Assembly (NCBI GenBank): GCA_900318665.1
Contig: ONLQ01000018.1
Location: 1-37,051 of the forward strand
DNA from: an uncultured Bacteroidales bacterium
Lineage (GTDB): Bacteria > Bacteroidota > Bacteroidia > Bacteroidales > P3
Direction: 5' to 3'
Length of the DNA stretch: 37,051 nt
Both the position numbers and the translations under genes were made by a program. Under the pieces are notes generated by a model that had not been told where the DNA came from, ran no database searches, and worked only from the letters and a program-made list of their open reading frames with translations. Shown here in pieces: positions 33,993 through 37,051 of the stretch. Positions within the stretch are counted from its first letter, which is position 1, and each line of letters opens with the position of its first letter.

Positions 33993-34000
33993 TATCTTTG
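33993..34000 (+). promoter_or_regulatory. -7 element (TATCTTTG) of the accessory block
   Basis: TATCTTTG matches the consensus and lies 23 bases before the DUF4160 remnant. No clear -33 TTTG is seen at 19-21 bases; TTTA is at 33968-33971. It probably drives all genes up to the HNH endonuclease. Confidence 0.6.
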
Positions 34001-34023
34001 CATTTGGATATTATAATCAATTT

Positions 34024-34128
34024 ATGCCGTTGTTGTTAATTTTTTTAGAGTTGAAAATGGCAGAAATGGTTATCGAGGAAAACCGAGAGATAATAATACA
34101 GCAGTGGCACACATTTTTTGGAAAGTAA
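34024..34128 (+). pseudogene. DUF4160 remnant with internal deletion
   Basis: An ATG at 34024 opens a 34-codon frame. It begins MPLLLIF, like the usual DUF4160 start (MPxIxxxF), and then jumps to LELKMAEMVIEENREIIIQQ followed by WHTFFGK, which resembles the C-terminal helix of DUF4160 (…EENxExIxxxWxxFFG). The central part with the His-containing strands is missing. DUF4160 genes normally sit directly before DUF2442 genes, exactly as here, in what look like toxin-antitoxin-type pairs. I read it as an in-frame deletion derivative that is probably non-functional; a real micropeptide is less likely. Confidence 0.6.
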
Positions 34129-34138
34129 AGATAAAGAG

Positions 34139-34354
34139 ATGAAAATAAGTAAGGTTTGGGTCGATAGTGAATATGTTCATATCCTGACCGAGGATGGAGT
34201 GGAACTATGCGAGCGTATTGCTGATTATCCACGTCTGCGGCATGCTTCGTCAGATGCATTGCAGGACTATGAAATAGACCGTTATGGTATAAGTTGGCGC
34301 AAGTTGAACGAAGACCTCTGTTTTGAGTATTTTATGCCATTGAATAATTTATAG
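34139..34354 (+). CDS. DUF2442 domain protein
   Basis: This protein is 71 residues from ATG 34139; a TTG at 34118 would overlap the preceding remnant. The sequence follows DUF2442: KVWVDSEYVHILTEDGVELC, then IADYPRLRHASSDALQDYEI and YGISWRKLNEDLCFEYF. The family is often encoded with DUF4160 and is thought to include antitoxin-like or DNA-binding proteins, though no biochemical role is proven. Here the partner is decayed, which leaves it alone at the head of a block that also holds a restriction-modification pair. Confidence 0.82.
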   Translation: MKISKVWVDSEYVHILTEDGVELCERIADYPRLRHASSDALQDYEIDRYGISWRKLNEDLCFEYFMPLNNL

Positions 34355-34370
34355 TAAATAGACTCTTTCA

Positions 34371-34694
34371 ATGATTGTTTTCCAACATAAAGAATTGGCG
34401 TCTGGCCGCTGGGCGGAGATGTCGCTGGCAGAGCAGATGCTGAATATCGGTAGCGAGGTATCGCGTGCTAATAGATGGAAAAGCAAGGGAAATATGGAAC
34501 AGTGTCATAGGGCCGCCGACCGTGCATTAGAATTGTTGTCGCTTACTATTGATGCACAACGTGGCAAACATGACCTTGGTGAGTTCTGTCGTTTATATGA
34601 AGTAATGGCAGATTGCTATTATGGAGATAACATCTATCAGACAGACCCAGCCCGACTGCAACGTGATTTTGACATATTTTATAATGCAAGATAG
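34371..34694 (+). CDS. Conserved helical protein of unknown function (107 residues)
   Basis: This small soluble protein has the string GRWAEMSLAEQMLNIGSEVSRA followed by WKSKGN, then RAADRALELLSLTI and FCRLYEVMADCYYGDNIY. I recall the same pattern (GxWxELSxxEQMxNIGSEVxRAxxWKxKG…RALELLDLTI) in many bacterial and archaeal proteins without an assigned function. It is predicted to be all-helical, and no catalytic site is visible. It sits 16 bases after DUF2442 and 7 before the adenine methyltransferase, so it is cotranscribed with them. A role with restriction-modification is possible but unproven. Confidence 0.72.
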   Translation: MIVFQHKELASGRWAEMSLAEQMLNIGSEVSRANRWKSKGNMEQCHRAADRALELLSLTIDAQRGKHDLGEFCRLYEVMADCYYGDNIYQTDPARLQRDFDIFYNAR

Positions 34695-34701
34695 ATGAAA
34701 A

Positions 34702-35631
34702 ATGAATGGTCCTGTCCCTCATATTGTACAATATCAAGGCTCTAAGCGTTTGCTCGCTTCCCGAATATTGTCATTCATGCCAAAGCATTTTTCTCGTTTG
34801 GTAGAACCTTTTGCTGGTATGGCGGCAATATCTATTGCAACAGCAATACAAAATAAATCTGACGCATACGTCTTGAACGACATCAACGAAGACATTATCG
34901 GCATTTTGCAAATGGCTATAGAATCGCCGGAAGAACTCTATTCTGAATATAACAAAATCTGGTCTGAACAGTTTTCGTATAGTGAGGGTTCGGTTAATCA
35001 TTTTTATAAGATTAGAGATGAATACAACAAAGGGGACAAATCGACCGCAAAGATGCTATACTTGCTTGCTCGATGCGTGAAAGGTTCCGTCAGATATGGC
35101 AACCAAGGTAATTTCAATCAGTCTCCAGACAAACGACGCAACGGCACTTCTCCCAGCACATTGAAACAAAATATAGATGCTATCTCATTTTATTTGAAAG
35201 GTCGCACAACTTTTTTTTCATCAGACTATCGCGACATATTACACATGACAAAACGTGGGGATATCGTATATATGGATCCTCCATATCAGGGAACATCTAA
35301 TGTCAGAGACAACCGCTATATTTCTGGGATAGATTTTGATGGTTTTGTCGAATCTATAGAGTACTTAAACTCCAAAGGCATCGACTACATTATTAGTTAT
35401 GATGGTAGTTGTGGCGAAAAAAAATATGGACGAAATCTACCAGACTCTCTTGGATTAAAGAAATTGACGTTGAACGCTGGTTTGTCAAGCCAAAGCATTC
35501 TTCTTGGCAAAAGAGAAACGACTTTTGAATCTTTATATTTAAGTCAAAACCTTCAGCAGAACATGTCAGGATACGCACAATATCGTCAAGAACTGATTCA
35601 GGAATCTTTATTTGACCACGTTGCACTATGA
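34702..35631 (+). CDS. D12-class DNA adenine N6-methyltransferase
   Basis: This 309-residue protein transfers a methyl group from S-adenosylmethionine to adenine N6 in DNA. The order of motifs is alpha-type: YQGSKRLLASRILSFMP near the N-terminus, motif I EPFAGMAAIS (Glu35-Met40), a target-recognition region around 85-180, and the catalytic DPPY at residues 192-195 (VYMDPPYQGTS). It resembles Dam/D12 enzymes in size. The gene is AT-rich compared with gcvT and DUF1015, consistent with transfer. Its stop overlaps the start of the HNH gene by four bases, so the two are translationally coupled, as expected for a type II restriction-modification pair. The target sequence cannot be read from the protein. 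Confidence 0.9.
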   Translation: MNGPVPHIVQYQGSKRLLASRILSFMPKHFSRLVEPFAGMAAISIATAIQNKSDAYVLNDINEDIIGILQMAIESPEELYSEYNKIWSEQFSYSEGSVNHFYKIRDEYNKGDKSTAKMLYLLARCVKGSVRYGNQGNFNQSPDKRRNGTSPSTLKQNIDAISFYLKGRTTFFSSDYRDILHMTKRGDIVYMDPPYQGTSNVRDNRYISGIDFDGFVESIEYLNSKGIDYIISYDGSCGEKKYGRNLPDSLGLKKLTLNAGLSSQSILLGKRETTFESLYLSQNLQQNMSGYAQYRQELIQESLFDHVAL

Positions 35632-36332
35632 GATATCCGAAAAAAATAGTCGAGAAATTGAATGCTGTTAAAGCAAAACGTCCACGAACTGTTATACAAC
35701 ATATCCTTGCACATGGATATGTGACTACTGAAGAACTTGAAAATTTATACGGGTATAAACATGCTCCCAGAGCGGCACGTGACGTGAGAGAACAAGGCAT
35801 TCCACTTGAGACGTATCGAGTAAAGTCCTCTGATGGACGGACAATTGTTGCATACAAATTTGGTGACCTGACAAATATTGGCAATAAAATATCAAAGGCA
35901 AAAGGTAGAACCGTTCTCTCGAAAACACTAAAAAATGCTCTGATAGAGAAATACGGAACAAAGTGTTTTATATATGCACAGCCAATGGATCCCCAGATAC
36001 TTCAGATAGACCATCGCATTCCTTATGAGATTGGAGGAGAACAATCTGATGATGTGGATCATTACATGCTTTTATCTCCTTCTGCTAACAGGGCAAAATC
36101 ATGGACTTGTGAGCATTGCCCTAATTGGGTCAAAAAAGATCCCAATTTTTGCGTTGGGTGTTTTTGGGCTTCACCAGAATCATACACTCACATTGCGGGG
36201 AAAAAACATAGGCAAATTATCATTACTTTTACAGGAAATGAAGTGGAGGACTACAACAAACTCATTGAAATAGTTGGAAACGATAAAGCAGAAACAACAA
36301 TAAAGAAGTTAATCAAAAACTATATTAATTAA
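35628..36332 (+). CDS. HNH-type restriction endonuclease with N-terminal winged helix
   Basis: This 234-residue protein starts in the methyltransferase stop (ATGA). Residues 15-70 look like a winged-helix DNA-reading module (QHILAHGYVTTEELENLYGY then ARDVREQGIPLETYRV). The HNH nuclease follows: LQIDHRIPYEIGGEQSDD with Asp128-His129, and SPSANRAKSW with Asn154. Two Cys pairs (CEHC and CVGC) flank a short loop and could hold a zinc ion. Coupling to an adenine methyltransferase makes a type II restriction enzyme the best reading. A specialised homing or repair nuclease is less likely. The gene is AT-rich, and the DUF1015 gene begins only 11 bases after it. Confidence 0.85.
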   Translation: MRYPKKIVEKLNAVKAKRPRTVIQHILAHGYVTTEELENLYGYKHAPRAARDVREQGIPLETYRVKSSDGRTIVAYKFGDLTNIGNKISKAKGRTVLSKTLKNALIEKYGTKCFIYAQPMDPQILQIDHRIPYEIGGEQSDDVDHYMLLSPSANRAKSWTCEHCPNWVKKDPNFCVGCFWASPESYTHIAGKKHRQIIITFTGNEVEDYNKLIEIVGNDKAETTIKKLIKNYIN

Positions 36333-36343
36333 ACAATTCCAAA

Positions 36344-37051
36344 ATGAGTATTATCAAACCTTTCAAGGGCTTTCGCCCGCCCGTCGACATCGTCGAAAAA
36401 CTGGCTTCGCGTCCTTACGACGTTCTGAACTCCGAAGAGGCTCGCGTTGAGTGCGAGGGCAATCCCTACAGCCTGCTCCACGTAACTAAGGCCGAAATCG
36501 ACCTCCCCAAGGGTACCGACGAGCACTCGCCCGAAGTCTATCTCCAGGTGGTGAAGAACTACAACCTTTTCAAAGACCTCGGCTGGCTGGTCAAGGATGA
36601 GGAGGAAAAACTCTACATCTATGCCCAGAGCATGAACCCCAAGGACGCCAACGCCAAATGGCAGTACGGCATCGTGGCCTGCGCCTACAGCGAGGACTAT
36701 GTCAACAAGGTCATCAAGAAACACGAACTCACCCGCAAGGACAAGGAAGAGGACCGCATGAAACACGTCCGCATCACCAATGCCAACGTCGAGCCCGTTT
36801 TCTTCGCCTATCCCGCCATCGCCCGTATCGACGAGATTGTGGCTGGCATCACCGCCAAGAAACCTATCTATGACTTCATAGCCAAGGAAGACGGCTTCGG
36901 CCATCGCTTCTGGGTTATCGACGACAAGGCCACCATCGCCGAACTCGTTGATATCTTCGACAAGCAGGTTCCCGCCATGTACATCGCCGACGGCCACCAC
37001 CGCAGTGCCGCTGCCGCCCTCGTGGGACAGGAGAAGAAAGAGCAGAACCCC
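36344..37051 (+). CDS. DUF1015 family protein (3' truncated)
   Basis: An ATG at 36344 opens a frame that runs 236 codons to the window edge without a stop. The sequence matches DUF1015: IKPFKGFRPPVDIVEKLASR at the start, SRPYDVLNSEEA, NPYSLLHVTKAEIDLP, NYNLFKDLGWLVKDEE, and MYIADGHHRSAAAA, the family's most conserved motif. Full-length members have about 410 residues, so roughly the last 175 are missing. The function is unknown; in Bacteroidota the gene often lies next to the serine-biosynthesis genes serA and serC. Codons are C-biased like gcvT, unlike the AT-rich block before it. Confidence 0.9.
   Translation, partial: MSIIKPFKGFRPPVDIVEKLASRPYDVLNSEEARVECEGNPYSLLHVTKAEIDLPKGTDEHSPEVYLQVVKNYNLFKDLGWLVKDEEEKLYIYAQSMNPKDANAKWQYGIVACAYSEDYVNKVIKKHELTRKDKEEDRMKHVRITNANVEPVFFAYPAIARIDEIVAGITAKKPIYDFIAKEDGFGHRFWVIDDKATIAELVDIFDKQVPAMYIADGHHRSAAAALVGQEKKEQNP

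Noticed and set aside
1-37051. CRISPR arrays, tRNA or rRNA genes, transposases, integrases
   Set aside because: No regularly spaced repeats, no tRNA-like cloverleaf or T-loop, and no transposase or integrase motif were seen in any coding frame.

Overview
The window looks like chromosomal DNA from a member of the Bacteroidales (phylum Bacteroidota). Several genes are preceded by the Bacteroidota promoter signature (TTTG, about 19-22 bases, TAnnTTTG) and show little Shine-Dalgarno sequence. The gene content is also typical of the group: HU next to a tiny mS38/COX24-like protein and RNase G, secreted proteins with Bacteroidota architectures, proteins that resemble DUF6427 and DUF6913, and a Bacteroides-like rhamnose cluster. 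The genus cannot be fixed from the sequence alone.

Layout. Positions 1-9,070 hold a 5'-truncated FtsE-like ATPase, an OmpA-domain protein, a FemAB/GNAT-like protein, a secreted paralog-type protein, a Y-family polymerase with a small partner, HU, a 29-residue ribosomal-type protein, RNase G and a small outer-membrane barrel. Positions 9,080-14,696 carry a very large secreted GH2 protein that seems to have lost its catalytic and magnesium-binding residues, then tcdA and a lipoprotein. Positions 14,759-20,544 hold rhaB-rhaA-rhaT-rhaD (kinase, isomerase, transporter, aldolase), with an LD-carboxypeptidase overlapping the end. Positions 20,673-27,950 are mostly housekeeping genes: typA, a membrane protein, rnhB, a DUF6913-like protein, dapA, a shortened polyprenyl synthetase and a MATE exporter.

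Positions 27,969-32,200 hold the most unusual locus, a five-gene minus-strand operon. In transcription order it encodes a Nudix/winged-helix regulator of the NrtR type, a von Willebrand A (VWA) protein, an ADP-ribosylglycohydrolase, a 123-residue orphan and a DUF1810 protein. The VWA protein and the glycohydrolase carry the same C-terminal domain, which has macrodomain-like sequence features. A palindrome and a matching second half-site sit on and upstream of the operon promoter, suggesting autoregulation by the Nudix regulator. I read the locus as a candidate ADP-ribose/NAD-derivative sensing and ADP-ribose-removal system with no transferase beside it. That reading is inference.

Positions 32,681-37,051 hold gcvT with a strong terminator, then an AT-rich accessory block and a 3'-truncated DUF1015 gene. 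The block contains a decayed DUF4160 remnant, DUF2442, a 107-residue helical protein, a D12-class adenine methyltransferase and an HNH endonuclease. The last two look like a type II restriction-modification pair. I found no tRNA, rRNA, CRISPR array, insertion sequence or integrase.
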